From Sisyra terminalis (lineage: Eukaryota; Arthropoda; Insecta; Neuroptera; Sisyridae), in NCBI GenBank assembly GCA_958496175.1, contig OY292276.1:14650001-14714000 (forward strand): DNA of 64,000 bases, read 5' to 3'. A model generated the notes under the pieces. It saw only the letters and a list, made by a program, of their open reading frames with translations, had not been told where the DNA came from and did no database searches. A program made the translations under genes and the position numbers. Positions 63,901 to 64,000 of the stretch are shown in pieces. How positions within the stretch are numbered: the stretch's first letter is position 1; the number at the start of each line of letters is the position of its first letter.

Positions 63901-64000
63901 ACTTTATATTTAATGTAATCAATTATTTTCTCAATTTCTGTTCGATCAGTATTCAGTAAGGTGAACACTTTTGGCTTATTTTATTTCGATTTATTCTTTT
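60937..64000. other. 3' intergenic stretch, no gene seen
   Basis: Apart from the dispersed repeat at 61640-61760 no coding exon, RNA gene or recognised transposon was found. Short open frames here are of chance length for such AT-rich DNA. Confidence 0.5.
61640..61760 (+). repeat. Dispersed repeat, copy 2 (partner 46995-47120)
   Basis: Same block order and orientation as 46995-47120 (GTTCAAAAAACCC, GTCGTTTAAAG, GTAATGATTT, TTTAACAGGGA). The copy is diverged by about a quarter by eye. Confidence 0.5.

Noticed and set aside
1..64000. tRNA, rRNA or snRNA genes
   Set aside because: No cloverleaf with A and B box promoters or other RNA gene hallmark was noticed on either strand. A tRNAscan-SE or Rfam search would be decisive.

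Overview
The window is nuclear DNA of an arthropod, almost certainly an insect. It is strongly AT-rich, coding exons are separated by short introns of about 50-200 bp with GT-AG ends, and the genes have clear insect orthologues (Futsch/MAP1, MYORG-type GH31, GDE1, Saf6/TAF6-like, PPIL3, TAPT1). The order of insect cannot be settled from the sequence. A beetle or a related holometabolan is only a guess.

Layout. Positions 1-9905 (+) hold the 3' half or more of a futsch-like microtubule-associated protein: one giant exon of SP-rich repeats plus a final exon with the MAP1 light-chain end. Positions 9906-18463 are gene-poor and contain a decayed TIR transposon (13975-15216) and a palindromic element with hammerhead-like motifs (17752-17993). 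Positions 18464-25694 (-) hold a type II membrane family-31 glycosidase (MYORG-like). Two further candidate first exons lie upstream at 30164 and 37608, with a shared second exon at 29994. Their reading phases all fit the same downstream exon, so the gene probably spans about 19 kb with three alternative starts. Its long introns are full of small transposons.

Positions 37609-48902 are intergenic apart from a broken Penelope-like retroelement (42717-44354) with inverted terminal repeats. A 224-bp hAT-like MITE sits inside its reverse-transcriptase active-site codons. From 48903 to 60137 the genes are compact: GDE1 (+), Saf6/TAF6-like (-, convergent with GDE1), PPIL3 (+, divergent from Saf6 across about 290 bp) and TAPT1 (+). 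The last 3.8 kb show no gene.

The most interesting non-genic signal is a set of inverted-repeat elements, each arm carrying a CTGATGA - hairpin - GAAAC motif. This is the core of the hammerhead ribozyme, a motif known from Penelope-like elements. The best copy (17895-17943) has a 6-bp stem II, a GTC cleavage site and a perfect 7-bp stem I. In several copies the stem II loop is, or contains, AATAAA, the polyadenylation hexamer. All functional statements about these elements are inference from sequence.
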